DNA of 48,836 bases from a virus. The stretch lies in the IMG/VR virus record IMGVR_UViG_3300002144_000224, positions 1 to 48,836 of that record. One strand, written 5' to 3'. Shown piece after piece: positions 39,474 through 48,836 of the stretch. The notes beneath the pieces were generated by a model. That model was not told the origin of the DNA, ran no database searches, and was given only the letters and a program-made list of their open reading frames with translations. Position 1 is the stretch's first letter. Every line of letters begins with the position of its first letter. The position numbers were made by a program, and so were the translations under genes.

Positions 39474-40682
39474 TTAACTTCCTGACGCATACACATATTG
39501 GTTTAGCTCAAAACCAAATCTAAACTCTGCAAAGCTACTTGAATTCTTGCCCTTAATGATTGGAGTACCTTCACTGTTTTTTACAACAGAATACCCCGTC
39601 AATCCATAGAGCGGGTGAGTGTCAGTTTTATTTTCTACCCTAAGACCATCATAAGCAATATAGTACTGGTCAGAAGGAACTAGGTCTACCCCAACAAGAA
39701 CAGATGCATAAACTTTTACTAGCGTAACTTGGTCCCAAGAAAAACCAATTGTTTTCCGCAATTCTTGAAGCTGTTTAGTTATAACGAAGTATCTATTTCC
39801 TGCAAAATCAACACCATCTTCTCCGTTAACAAGCTTAATATCAAGAATGGCAGACTGCACATCTCCTGCTTCTGCTGATGCAAACTCTAGGACTATCCTT
39901 ACTTCTTCTGGATCATCCAAAAGAACATCTTCTCCTACAGGTTGTCCAACCCTATTTATTAGTGAGAACGCAAATTTAAGCTCATCTGTGGGGGCATTCT
40001 GATCTAGTGTTAAAGATACACCAGTTAAATGTATGTGTGAAGAAGTTGTATCATTAGGGATCAAGCTTTGATCACCACTGTTAATTGCTATATTTGCTTG
40101 ATCTCCACGAATAATAATTGAGGTGTCTAAAAATCTTGGCACCTCATACCGCTGAATTCTGTCAGAATAAAGAAATGTTGGGTTATCCGAACTAGCAGTA
40201 AATGCTACATACCCAGTCTCTGCCCCCTCTACATCAAGTGGAAATATTTCATTTGTACCGTCATCTAAAGATTCTGTTACTTTTGTTATAGCAGAAGCGG
40301 CAGATGAATTATGATATTCCCAACCCTCTAAATCAGAAAATGATTGTATCAGTTTGCTATTTGCAATCCCTGCCTCTGGGTTAGAACCAGCAGAATAGAT
40401 TCCAACCTCAGTCATACCATATCTTTCGGTGGTAGGAAGTTCTGCAGTTAATACAACGTAAGTGTTTCCATCTTCTTTTACGTATCCCCTAGAAGTAATA
40501 GGCACACGGAACATCTCAAAGTCAAGATTTTCTTTAACCTCATAAATGCTAGCATAGTCTTCTGGAAAATCTGTTTGATTTAATGGAACTGATCCACAGC
40601 CAATAGCGATATGGGAAGCATAGCTGCCTGTATGCCCAAGCAGGTATTTTGCAATAATGTTTTTGCCAGTGTTAGTTATCAT
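39474..40682 (-). CDS. Tail-collar/fibre-like minor tail protein, 402 aa
   Basis: N-terminus MITNTGKNIIAKYLLGHTGS then YASHIAIGCGSVPL resembles the N-terminal domain of phage tail-collar and fibre-connecting proteins (T-x-G...LA-x-LLG...HIAIG-x-G). The rest is beta-rich (VSLTLDQNAPTDELKFAFSL). Probably connects fibres to the baseplate. ATG 40682 follows AAGG; an extended -10 (40702-40710) lies upstream. Confidence 0.75.
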   Translation of the reverse strand: MITNTGKNIIAKYLLGHTGSYASHIAIGCGSVPLNQTDFPEDYASIYEVKENLDFEMFRVPITSRGYVKEDGNTYVVLTAELPTTERYGMTEVGIYSAGSNPEAGIANSKLIQSFSDLEGWEYHNSSAASAITKVTESLDDGTNEIFPLDVEGAETGYVAFTASSDNPTFLYSDRIQRYEVPRFLDTSIIIRGDQANIAINSGDQSLIPNDTTSSHIHLTGVSLTLDQNAPTDELKFAFSLINRVGQPVGEDVLLDDPEEVRIVLEFASAEAGDVQSAILDIKLVNGEDGVDFAGNRYFVITKQLQELRKTIGFSWDQVTLVKVYASVLVGVDLVPSDQYYIAYDGLRVENKTDTHPLYGLTGYSVVKNSEGTPIIKGKNSSSFAEFRFGFELNQYVYASGS

Positions 40683-40694
40683 CCTTTTACCTTC

Positions 40695-41192
40695 TTAGTA
40701 TATTGTATCACGCAGAAGCTCCTCTGACGCAATAGACTGTACCTCTACCTCATAAGAATCTTTTATGTTGGAAACATATATAGTTATATCGTTATTTGCA
40801 TTAATTGTAATTGGGTTGCTTAGATTTGGATCAACAGTTTGCAGAGCATCTTCTGATGGCAGGTATTTTTCAAACTTAATACCGAAATTATTAAAATAAA
40901 ATGGGGAAGAGTTTTCTATTGATATAATGCTTCTTGGATTATATTCAGAATCAAGTTTTTGTAAGTCTGCAATAATTTGATAACTAATTCTTTTACCACT
41001 TACTAAATCTCTTCTGGCTAAAGAAATTATTTCATGCCCACCAATGTTTTGCCAGAGCGTGTTCTGCATCTCTTCGACATTTGCTGCTGGATCTGTAGAA
41101 ACAATATGTTGTGGGTCAGCTATCTTAAACCTATCCAGCTTAAACGTATTTTCGTTTAATGAATTAGGTTGATTAGCTACTGCATCTACCAT
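40695..41192 (-). CDS. Minor tail protein, 165 aa
   Basis: Begins MVDAVANQPNSLNENTFKLD; mixed fold with a beta-rich C-terminus (NPITINANNDITIYVSNIKD). Directly follows the giant tail protein with 1 nt between. No family recognised; a structural role is inferred from context. Confidence 0.6.
   Translation of the reverse strand: MVDAVANQPNSLNENTFKLDRFKIADPQHIVSTDPAANVEEMQNTLWQNIGGHEIISLARRDLVSGKRISYQIIADLQKLDSEYNPRSIISIENSSPFYFNNFGIKFEKYLPSEDALQTVDPNLSNPITINANNDITIYVSNIKDSYEVEVQSIASEELLRDTIY
40702..40710 (-). promoter_or_regulatory. Extended -10-like promoter for the tail-collar gene
   Basis: TGATACAAT on the - strand (TACAAT at 40702-40707), identical to those at 19355 and 38974. No -35. It lies 20 nt before ATG 40682, at the end of the 40695 gene. 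Confidence 0.4.
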
Positions 41193-41193
41193 T

Positions 41194-44100
41194 TTACAAT
41201 ACCTCGCTTAAAAATATATTCATAGAAGGACCTTTTGAATTTCTAGAATATTCTATATTATATACTACAAATCTAGAATCATTGGAAGATATTTGTTCAA
41301 TAGAATCATTTGATTGATAGTCTATTGATACAATGTCTCCAAGCTGTATTGTTGGCATAGCAAAAATTTTAATTCCAACAGATTTTCTTGGCTTCATTAT
41401 TTTTGAAATCATCCATGCCATTAAGTTATTTGCTTCATCCTGACTCTGAATATAAGAAGAAGAAATGTTAAACTCTTTTTTACCATAAGTTAGTCTACTA
41501 TTTTTGATATCTAGGTAGTCCTGCTTTGCCCTAACTGGCGATACGATTAGACCATCTTCAGTTATGTCTGGATCTGAAAAATTACTAACTCTATCAAAAT
41601 AATCATCAACTGTAAGCTCTTTGTCTGTTGACTGAGTAAATGTTACACCCTGAATTCTTAGATAGTTCCCAGATGTTTCGTCTAGATTAAGAGCGGTATC
41701 AGTATTATTAAAGATTAAGAACTCTGCTCCATAAGCACTTGGGATAAATCCAGAAACTGTATACCCCTTCATTTTGTTAAATGTTTCAGACATGGCTGCA
41801 TAAAGAGCTGGATATGCTTTATCATATTTAACATTGAAGTATGAACATTCTCGCATTATTGTTCCAAATTCTTCAAAATATATTCTGTACTTTGAAGGAT
41901 CATTTGTTCCTATTCCAGAAAGATAGGTAGATTGAACAGAACCGCTAAGGGCATACTTTCTAAATGACTGAGAAACATCTAAGGAATCCGTCCCAAAGAC
42001 ACTATTGACTGGTGCATCTAGCTCAAAGATGGTGTTCTGGCTATAGTTATTTGCAATAGCATATATATTTTCAAACATTGCCCTGGTGCTTCCCCTGACA
42101 AATAATGCCATGTTATTATAAACTGGCAATGGGTCTGAATCATTAACAACAGCAATAATTTTATTATTAATCATTAGATAAAATTTTCTATTGTTGGTGT
42201 CAATGTCTTCGTATTCTACAGAAATATCATATACACTTGGGTTAGACTCATTAGCCATTCTGAATTGTCCAACCATTGTTCCATCATCAACAGTGATGTT
42301 GGTTACGCCCTGCCAAAGTTTAATTGGAATTGCCCTAGTGCTATCTGTTACTGGCTCATCACTTTCTAAGGCAACTTTTCTAACAATTTTATAAAAAACA
42401 ACATTAAATAATCCAGAGCTATCCCCGTACTTTGATAAGTCATCTTGTGATAATGCCATTATTTCAAAGTAATACCCAACATTTGTTTCAGGATTTACCA
42501 TCATTCCAATTCCCGCAGATCCACCATAAATGGAGAATTGTTCGTCTAAAGAGTATTCTGGATTTAAGAAATAATTTAGACTATTGTAAATTATTTGTTC
42601 ATTTTCTTCTTGAGTGATTTTACCAATAATTCTCATTCTTGTTCCAAAGTGAGAAAATTTATTATCTAGTGGTTTATACGCATAAGAAATAAAATCTATT
42701 GCCTCTCTGGCATTGTCTCCAGACTCAAACTCAAAAGATGGACCATCAAAAATTAAAGCAGACGACTGTATTGTTCCAGTCTGTGTTGATAAAAATTTGT
42801 TAATATCTGTTTCACTGAATGATGATTTAGTTAAATAATTTTTAACAATACCATTTCTAGAAGAAGATTTTGCCAAGGAGTTATTGCTTTGGCCATATCC
42901 AGCCTTGTCCAAAGCTGTGACCTCAAGCTCTTCAATAATTGATAAAATATTTTTATAGGATACATTATCGTAGTAGTACTGTATTTCTGTTTCACCATCT
43001 TCTTGATCAACAAGGATTTCTTCTTGAGAAACATTGTACTGTGGGATAGTTTCTCCAACTTCTCTATTCAAAATAATCTTATTTGTATCATTAAAAGATT
43101 TTATAAATGAGTGAGTGCCGGATTGCTCTCTATAGGCTAATGCCAGTGTATGATTTCCTGTCCCAGCAGAAGTAAAAGTAACAACTGATCCATTAGCCTT
43201 TAGACTTAAATAGATATTGTTGGCATCAACTATTTTTACATAATATATAGTCGTTGTGTTTAGACCAGTAGGCAGTACACCATCAGTAAAAAGTTTTACT
43301 GTATCATTTTTAACTAATCCATGATCGTTTATGGGTATTTGATTTGGCTTATTTACTATGTCTATACTCGATATTTCTTTAGTTGCTGTATCTGGAACGA
43401 CTTCAGATGAGGTTATAATTTCTTCTAGATCTTCAGAAAGCAAGCTAAAAGAATTATCATTTATTTTTTGCACATAATATTTTGTATTAAGATCAATACC
43501 AAATGGTAATGTACCTGTGCTCGAAAAAGTGATCTCGTCCATATCAAATAGTCCGTGGTTTGTAACAGAAATAATTGCTGGACTGGCTATTGTAATTGAG
43601 TTTATTGTTTTTGTTATTTCTGTAGCTGGTCTAGTTGTAGCAACTCTGGTTGGAGAAACTAGTTGTCCAGAACCCTCAGAAATTTCAAGAAGGTTTCCTG
43701 CCTTAAGGCTAATATTGTCTGGAGATATTAGTGTGGTATTAAGTATTTCATCAATTAAATTAAGGATTACACAAAAACTTTCTCCATCACTAAGAGTTAT
43801 GTCTTGGTCATTATGAGCTACTGGTGTTCCAGACAGGGTGCTTGAAACCAAAAACTCTGTGGCACTAATTACTGTGTGAACATAGAATGATGCATACCTA
43901 GTTAGTCCACCAGATATTTGTTTTTCTATAAACCCTCCATCAGAGATTACTCCAAAGAAAACTCTTTCTCCAACATAAAAATTTTGAGATGAGGCTAGAG
44001 TCACTAAGACATAACCACTACCATCCTGAGTGATAGATTGTATCTCCAGTGTATCTGGAACTGTATCCAAAGATACTTTATGGGTTCCAGCTTGTGCTCC

Positions 44101-47100
44101 AGAAGATTGAATGGTTACGGCATTGCGAGAGTTAATCCTAGAATTTGCAATAGTAAAAGAATATTTGCTAATATTTTTGGGAGTAACAAAGTATTGATCA
44201 TCAACACTTAGATCTTGTGGTAAATTATCAGTTGTAACAAAAGAAATTGTATCGAATGGAGTAAAGTTATGGGGAATATCTGTTGTGAACTTTAGCTCTC
44301 CAACATTTTCTTGTGATGTGTCTGTCCAAGTTATTCCGTCATCAGATGTAGATACCTGCAGCTTATTACCAATGGCTAGCCAGTTGTTAGCATAATTTAT
44401 TTCATTAATTGTGCTAGTGCCAAATTTTGGCTTTACAGTTTTCCACTTTGTAATGTTCGTTGACCTGGACATTTCTCCATTATCTCCAGCGACAATCCAT
44501 TGACTATTGGCATATCTGACTGCCTTAATTGAATTTTTTAGTTTAGTATCTAGCTTGCTCCATGAAACTAAATTAGTAGATCTTGCTGTTTTTCCAGATG
44601 CACCAGAAATTATCCAGGTATTAGAACCGAAGTCTAGGTCAAATATATTACCAGTTTTAAATCCAGCATCTACAGCAACCCAGTCATCTGTATCAGAGGA
44701 ATAGGATATGCATCCATTGTTTCCAACAACTACCCAATTAGCATTTCCATACGCTACTGAGTTTAGGTTAGTGTTTACAAATCTTTCTACCTTATGAGAG
44801 GAGGGTGATTGAGAACTAACAAAATCTATTGGGATATAATCAGGCAAAGATAGTAAGTGTATGCTATCTTTATTCACTGCACGAACAGCATATTTTGTAC
44901 TTGAAGAAACTCCTGATGGTAATGATCCAACATCTACTATTCTAACTTGTTCGTTATCAGAAAAGCCGTGTCGTTTTACTGTAAATGTTGCAGCAAGTTT
45001 GTTGTACCTATGAGTTCCAGCCCCAGAAGATGTAGTATTGATTGCAAGACCATTACTAGTTAATTTAAGTGCAAAGGTATCATTGCTCCTGTAGATAACA
45101 TAGTAGTCTGTTGAAGTGTCGAGTCCTGTTGGTAAAGATCCGCTAGTTGTTAGCCTAATCCTATCATTTTCTTTTAACCCATGACTTTTCTTTGTTAGTA
45201 TCCCTGGCGTACCTTGAGTAATTGTAGATATTTGAATTCCACTTTCTTGGAAGGTAGCAGAAAGAACCTTCGACTGCTTATCATTAAATACTGTATAGTC
45301 TAGCCTAGAAGTCTTGATATCCCACGTATCGCCGTCAGTAGAGGTAGCTATTAGTCCACTATTGCCAACTACCACCCATTTATTATTTTCATAAATAATT
45401 TTATTAAGTTTTATGCTACCCAGCCCAGAAGCAATCTCTGTCCAAGACTCCCCGTCTTCAGAGTAGGCCATAGCAGAGGTGGTGGAACTTCCATCTATTT
45501 CATATCCAACAGCTATCCACCTGCTAGTCGATGATGGGCCATCTCCGTAAGCTACAGAGTTAAAAGAAAAGTTATCAACAAAGTCTATGTCTGTTCCTAC
45601 TACCCAGCTTTCTCCATCAACAGAAACTCTAAACTTTCCATCGTCACCAACACCAACCCATTGACCATCTCCATATGCCGCAGATGTTATTGCTCCAGCT
45701 TCTTCAATATCTATTAATACATTCATTTCAATTTTAGATTGATTATATACGCCTTTGGCTATACCATCATCAAACGTAGAGAATAAGTATTCTGAGTCCA
45801 TGTGAATACCCCGTACTGGAGCATTCGTAGTTGTATCTGACCAATATTGTGGTAGGCCAGCATTATGATATGCAATAGCAGTTCCAAACTGTTCCCTACC
45901 GTGCTTACGAACTGAACCAGATTTCATTAAGGTGATTCCACTTATTTCTTCGTAGAAGGGCTCTGTGTAGATCCTGACACGTCCTGTAGGGTAAATCTTG
46001 CCACCAAACTGTATTTTAGAGAAATAATTCTGGTACTCCCTAAGACTACTAACCCAAACATTACCTATACCAGATACGCTATATTCAATAGCATCATACT
46101 TAATGATCTCTCCATTAGCATAGAAGTATCCATTGTATCTCGCTACCCAATATGCACCCTCGCCAAAATCAATAACATTGTTGACTATTTGGCTATTTGC
46201 TACATATGGCTTTACATCAGATAGGTCAGAGTTTAGAGGAACTGCGGCAAGAGTATAAGAAGAAGAGCTTTGCTGTTCACCCTCAATTGACCTAAGAGGT
46301 GTTGTCCCAGCTACCTCCCAAAGTAATGCTGGTTGATATATCCAGTTTTGATCTTGATTAACATAGCTTGCTTCTTTTAAAGAGCCGTAGGTCTTAGCAA
46401 TATATTTTTCCTGAAAAGTAATTTTTCCATCATTAAAAACTTCTTGATTCTTAGAAGATAGCTCTACGATGTTTGAAAGCTTTTGATTAACACTGTTATT
46501 CTCAACAACCCCTAATTTATTTTGATCAAGAGAACCAAGCAGCTCTAGATCTGTATCTCTCTCTCCAATGGTTGGCATCATATAATCTTTTGACATCAAT
46601 GTTAGATTATTGTACTCATCAAAGAACATTGCAGTCTGTGTTGCTACAGCTAAATCTTGCAATACCTGAGCAACTGAGGTTTCTGGCTTTACGAAGAAAT
46701 ACGGAATAATAGGATCATCTTCTCCATCAATTCTTTTAAAGGTATAGTTAGAAAAACCAACAGAGTCAAGCAAGAATGATACTGCGTAGCTCAAGGATGC
46801 ACTTTCTACTAATAGCTGTGGTGCATTCAACGATTCAAAGTAAAAGAAAAGGTCTCTTAGGGGTAGGGTTATTTTTCTACTATTACTCGATGACTCTGGG
46901 AAACCGTCAGCATATAAAGTTTTTAAAGGTACGTGATAAGACGCTATTGAGTCTGAAAGGTTATAAATAATTTCAAATAGTTTAACTTGAAGATTATTTG
47001 AAGTAAAGGTAGATAGAATGCTATCTGAATTATTTTTATTAAAAGAATCATCAAAGTCAAATATTTCCATTGATCCATTAGATGCTAATAATTGGCCAAC

Positions 47101-48402
47101 TGGCATACCACTCATACCCAGGTCGGAAGCACTTTTATTAAAGTTAAAAGATACAATTCTATCTGTAATATTTGTAGTTAGCCTAGGAGAAAGTTCTAGC
47201 AAATCAAAAGTAGATCCAAACTTGTTCATTGTATCTACAACCACTCTTATACCACCGATGTACTCAAACTCTTTGTACTTTGTTTCTCCAGTAGAAGAAT
47301 CAAGAAAGTATTCTGGATTAATGAAATTAGTTACAAAATTTGTTTCTTCAGATATGGCTTCCTCGCCAAGAGACCAGCCATAAGATGGTGTGAATGTTTG
47401 ATATTCCGCCCCATCCCATACATAGATAGAGCCAAGGTCGTTATCATTTTCCTGCACAAAGTATGCACTATTAATTGCTGGGCTTACCGGCAGCAGACTT
47501 TCAAATGGATATTTGCCATCAAAGTAAATGCTTCCCTTATATTCATCTGGAATAATTAGTCCGTATGAAATCTCTACATAGCCATCGGAGCTAATTACTG
47601 CTAAACCATTAGACCTTGTTGACAGTGGATTAAATGATATAGCATCAGACCAGTTATTATTTTTTAATACCTGGATTTTCCAGTTAGTCGGTGTAGTCTG
47701 ATTTACGGTGCCATAAAATGGATCATTGAATTCTAATCCTCCGCCCACGAATGGCCCAAGATCTACTTCGCCAACATTGGTTTGCATCTTGACAACAATT
47801 TTATTAGTTGGAATATCTGATTTATATTTTATGAATGGGGCAGCATCATCAATATAGAATAATGCTCCAGCAGGATGATTTGCAATACCACGATCAATAC
47901 CATTTTCTTTACGGTATGATGTCCAATACTTAAAGGAGTCTTTACGACTAGCCATATAATACCGTGGCCTATTGGCTAAATCTGTATTAACAAAGTGCGT
48001 ATAGTTATCTTCAAAATATCTAAGCTTATTAATCCCAGACCTTGGACGGAATCTCCTAAAGCAATCTTCTAAGGAATAAAGAAGTCTTTCTTTTTCATTT
48101 GGCTGGGTAAAAGCAATTGGAGAATCATCGTTCTCTAGCCCACCATCAATTACAATGTCTGCATCCGTAGCACCAGTATAAAACTTTACTTGATTATTTG
48201 CATCATTTATATCAAATGACCCAGCTATTGTGGAGTATACTCCATCATCAGATGTTGGGCTTGCGGTTGGACGGTATCGATAGTTTCCAATAGTAGAAAT
48301 GTTTTCAGCAACATTCATATTCCATTCAGCAATAGCCAGCGGTTTGCTATTAATACTTGATGAGGTTTCTAGATATTGTTGTAATTCTTCATTAACAAAC
48401 AT
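41194..48402 (-). CDS. Giant tail / receptor-binding protein with seven-bladed propeller, 2402 aa
   Basis: About residues 1-880 form a beta-rich minor-tail/baseplate-like region (RYYMASRKDSFKYWTSYRKE near 147). Residues about 905-1360 contain seven Asp-box-like blades (S-x-D-G-x-S/T-W, for example SVDGESW, SEDGESW, STDGDTW, SSDTDDW, STNLVSW, STNITKW, SDDGITW), a complete propeller. Five HGL modules (HG(L/F)...GxLPxG...YYV) lie within and after it, two of them inserted between blades 3 and 4. Around 1890-2110 there is a concanavalin/LamG-like domain; the C-terminus returns to a tail-type fold. It probably binds host surface glycans or proteins. Confidence 0.85.
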   Translation of the reverse strand: MFVNEELQQYLETSSSINSKPLAIAEWNMNVAENISTIGNYRYRPTASPTSDDGVYSTIAGSFDINDANNQVKFYTGATDADIVIDGGLENDDSPIAFTQPNEKERLLYSLEDCFRRFRPRSGINKLRYFEDNYTHFVNTDLANRPRYYMASRKDSFKYWTSYRKENGIDRGIANHPAGALFYIDDAAPFIKYKSDIPTNKIVVKMQTNVGEVDLGPFVGGGLEFNDPFYGTVNQTTPTNWKIQVLKNNNWSDAISFNPLSTRSNGLAVISSDGYVEISYGLIIPDEYKGSIYFDGKYPFESLLPVSPAINSAYFVQENDNDLGSIYVWDGAEYQTFTPSYGWSLGEEAISEETNFVTNFINPEYFLDSSTGETKYKEFEYIGGIRVVVDTMNKFGSTFDLLELSPRLTTNITDRIVSFNFNKSASDLGMSGMPVGQLLASNGSMEIFDFDDSFNKNNSDSILSTFTSNNLQVKLFEIIYNLSDSIASYHVPLKTLYADGFPESSSNSRKITLPLRDLFFYFESLNAPQLLVESASLSYAVSFLLDSVGFSNYTFKRIDGEDDPIIPYFFVKPETSVAQVLQDLAVATQTAMFFDEYNNLTLMSKDYMMPTIGERDTDLELLGSLDQNKLGVVENNSVNQKLSNIVELSSKNQEVFNDGKITFQEKYIAKTYGSLKEASYVNQDQNWIYQPALLWEVAGTTPLRSIEGEQQSSSSYTLAAVPLNSDLSDVKPYVANSQIVNNVIDFGEGAYWVARYNGYFYANGEIIKYDAIEYSVSGIGNVWVSSLREYQNYFSKIQFGGKIYPTGRVRIYTEPFYEEISGITLMKSGSVRKHGREQFGTAIAYHNAGLPQYWSDTTTNAPVRGIHMDSEYLFSTFDDGIAKGVYNQSKIEMNVLIDIEEAGAITSAAYGDGQWVGVGDDGKFRVSVDGESWVVGTDIDFVDNFSFNSVAYGDGPSSTSRWIAVGYEIDGSSTTSAMAYSEDGESWTEIASGLGSIKLNKIIYENNKWVVVGNSGLIATSTDGDTWDIKTSRLDYTVFNDKQSKVLSATFQESGIQISTITQGTPGILTKKSHGLKENDRIRLTTSGSLPTGLDTSTDYYVIYRSNDTFALKLTSNGLAINTTSSGAGTHRYNKLAATFTVKRHGFSDNEQVRIVDVGSLPSGVSSSTKYAVRAVNKDSIHLLSLPDYIPIDFVSSQSPSSHKVERFVNTNLNSVAYGNANWVVVGNNGCISYSSDTDDWVAVDAGFKTGNIFDLDFGSNTWIISGASGKTARSTNLVSWSKLDTKLKNSIKAVRYANSQWIVAGDNGEMSRSTNITKWKTVKPKFGTSTINEINYANNWLAIGNKLQVSTSDDGITWTDTSQENVGELKFTTDIPHNFTPFDTISFVTTDNLPQDLSVDDQYFVTPKNISKYSFTIANSRINSRNAVTIQSSGAQAGTHKVSLDTVPDTLEIQSITQDGSGYVLVTLASSQNFYVGERVFFGVISDGGFIEKQISGGLTRYASFYVHTVISATEFLVSSTLSGTPVAHNDQDITLSDGESFCVILNLIDEILNTTLISPDNISLKAGNLLEISEGSGQLVSPTRVATTRPATEITKTINSITIASPAIISVTNHGLFDMDEITFSSTGTLPFGIDLNTKYYVQKINDNSFSLLSEDLEEIITSSEVVPDTATKEISSIDIVNKPNQIPINDHGLVKNDTVKLFTDGVLPTGLNTTTIYYVKIVDANNIYLSLKANGSVVTFTSAGTGNHTLALAYREQSGTHSFIKSFNDTNKIILNREVGETIPQYNVSQEEILVDQEDGETEIQYYYDNVSYKNILSIIEELEVTALDKAGYGQSNNSLAKSSSRNGIVKNYLTKSSFSETDINKFLSTQTGTIQSSALIFDGPSFEFESGDNAREAIDFISYAYKPLDNKFSHFGTRMRIIGKITQEENEQIIYNSLNYFLNPEYSLDEQFSIYGGSAGIGMMVNPETNVGYYFEIMALSQDDLSKYGDSSGLFNVVFYKIVRKVALESDEPVTDSTRAIPIKLWQGVTNITVDDGTMVGQFRMANESNPSVYDISVEYEDIDTNNRKFYLMINNKIIAVVNDSDPLPVYNNMALFVRGSTRAMFENIYAIANNYSQNTIFELDAPVNSVFGTDSLDVSQSFRKYALSGSVQSTYLSGIGTNDPSKYRIYFEEFGTIMRECSYFNVKYDKAYPALYAAMSETFNKMKGYTVSGFIPSAYGAEFLIFNNTDTALNLDETSGNYLRIQGVTFTQSTDKELTVDDYFDRVSNFSDPDITEDGLIVSPVRAKQDYLDIKNSRLTYGKKEFNISSSYIQSQDEANNLMAWMISKIMKPRKSVGIKIFAMPTIQLGDIVSIDYQSNDSIEQISSNDSRFVVYNIEYSRNSKGPSMNIFLSEVL

Positions 48403-48813
48403 CTATACCTCTTCCAAATCTACGCTTACATTCCAAAAGTCAAAGCTTGTGTTACCTCGCTTTACAACATTATAACTAAAAGTATTAAAGAATACCTCAA
48501 TGACTTGGCTATACTTGTTTAAGTTGTTGTATTCAGCATCAGCATCAGCTAAATCTTTAAAGTTGGTGTGCTTATCATATGACAGATATAGCCAGAATGA
48601 TCCAGTATATCTTTCATACCAGTCTAGCATATCTACCCCGCCAGCACCGCCATCAACGGTAAACTCTTCATTACTTGTTTTATTATATGGTGATAAACCA
48701 TTAGAATTAAAGTCTGGGAAAAGGTGGTATGCCCTAGAAGGAATCATATCCCAACTAGTCGATACTGAAAGCTTATCGGCAACATGATATGAACGCATCC
48801 TGCCATTTGCCAT
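48403..48813 (-). CDS. Tail-associated protein, 136 aa
   Basis: Soluble mixed protein starting MANGRMRSYHVADKLSVSTS, with WYERYTGSFWLYLSYDKHTN in the middle and a beta-rich acidic end. It precedes the giant tail protein in the same operon with no gap, and GAAAGA lies before ATG 48813. Role probably in the tail tip. The 23 nt after it carry no further gene start before the window ends. Confidence 0.65.
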   Translation of the reverse strand: MANGRMRSYHVADKLSVSTSWDMIPSRAYHLFPDFNSNGLSPYNKTSNEEFTVDGGAGGVDMLDWYERYTGSFWLYLSYDKHTNFKDLADADAEYNNLNKYSQVIEVFFNTFSYNVVKRGNTSFDFWNVSVDLEEV

Positions 48814-48836
48814 TCTTTCTTTTGTTTCAATTCTTT

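Noticed and set aside
43517-43816. + strand open frame opposite the giant tail gene
   Set aside because: Shadow of a strongly supported 2402-residue frame; no start signals.

Overview
The window is a 48.8 kb piece of an AT-rich double-stranded DNA tailed-phage genome (Caudoviricetes). It encodes a large terminase subunit, tail proteins, an M23 endolysin with a holin, and its own replisome. The host is most likely an actinobacterium. The evidence is a WhiB-like Fe-S protein (13139-13423), a four-Cys/His actinobacterial-type small protein (14848-15078), ThyX with class Ib ribonucleotide reductase, and many promoters whose -10 box lies 6-7 nt from an ATG with no ribosome binding site, as in the leaderless genes typical of Actinobacteria. 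The low GC would suit a low-GC freshwater actinobacterial host, but that is inference. No integrase, excisionase, capsid or portal gene is seen here.

Layout. 1-2960 (+): small early-type genes, then a 475-bp gene-free stretch (2384-2858) with a perfect DnaA-box 9-mer, four 10-bp iterons and several inverted repeats, a candidate replication origin or control region. 2988-6124 (-): small accessory genes, including an endonuclease VII, an HNH nuclease and a metallophosphoesterase. 6179-7705 (+): small genes, an HNH-like protein and a membrane protein. 7695-12060: five glycosyltransferases, one on - and four overlapping on +. 12061-12309: a structured intergenic region with a + strand terminator, a candidate small RNA on the - strand, and the terminator that ends the long - strand unit. 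12310-48813 (-): one long co-oriented block.

Read in its direction of transcription (48.8 kb down to 12.3 kb), that block holds tail/host-recognition genes, including a 2402-residue protein with a seven-bladed propeller. Next comes replication and recombination: helicase, primase, a likely SSB, DNA polymerase III alpha, MazG, RecA, a DEDD exonuclease, a Cas4-like nuclease and a RuvC-like nuclease. A GMP-reductase/IMP-dehydrogenase-like enzyme, the terminase genes, nrdI-nrdE-nrdF, a papain-like protease and six tRNAs follow. Last are thyX, nrdH, the lysis genes and a run of small genes including WhiB.

How the genes fit together: NrdI/E/F/H and ThyX supply dNTPs and dTTP; MazG and the GuaB/GuaC-like enzyme alter the nucleotide pool; DnaE, DnaB, DnaG, SSB and RecA copy and recombine the genome; RuvC-like, endonuclease VII and Cas4-like nucleases trim and resolve it before packaging. 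The tRNAs favour a phage whose codon use differs from its host. The glycosyltransferases probably decorate virion or host-surface components. The most interesting non-coding signals are the repeated leaderless-promoter architecture, the small RNA at 12153-12233 whose predicted start coincides with the first base of its closing stem, and the origin-like repeats at 2517-2599.
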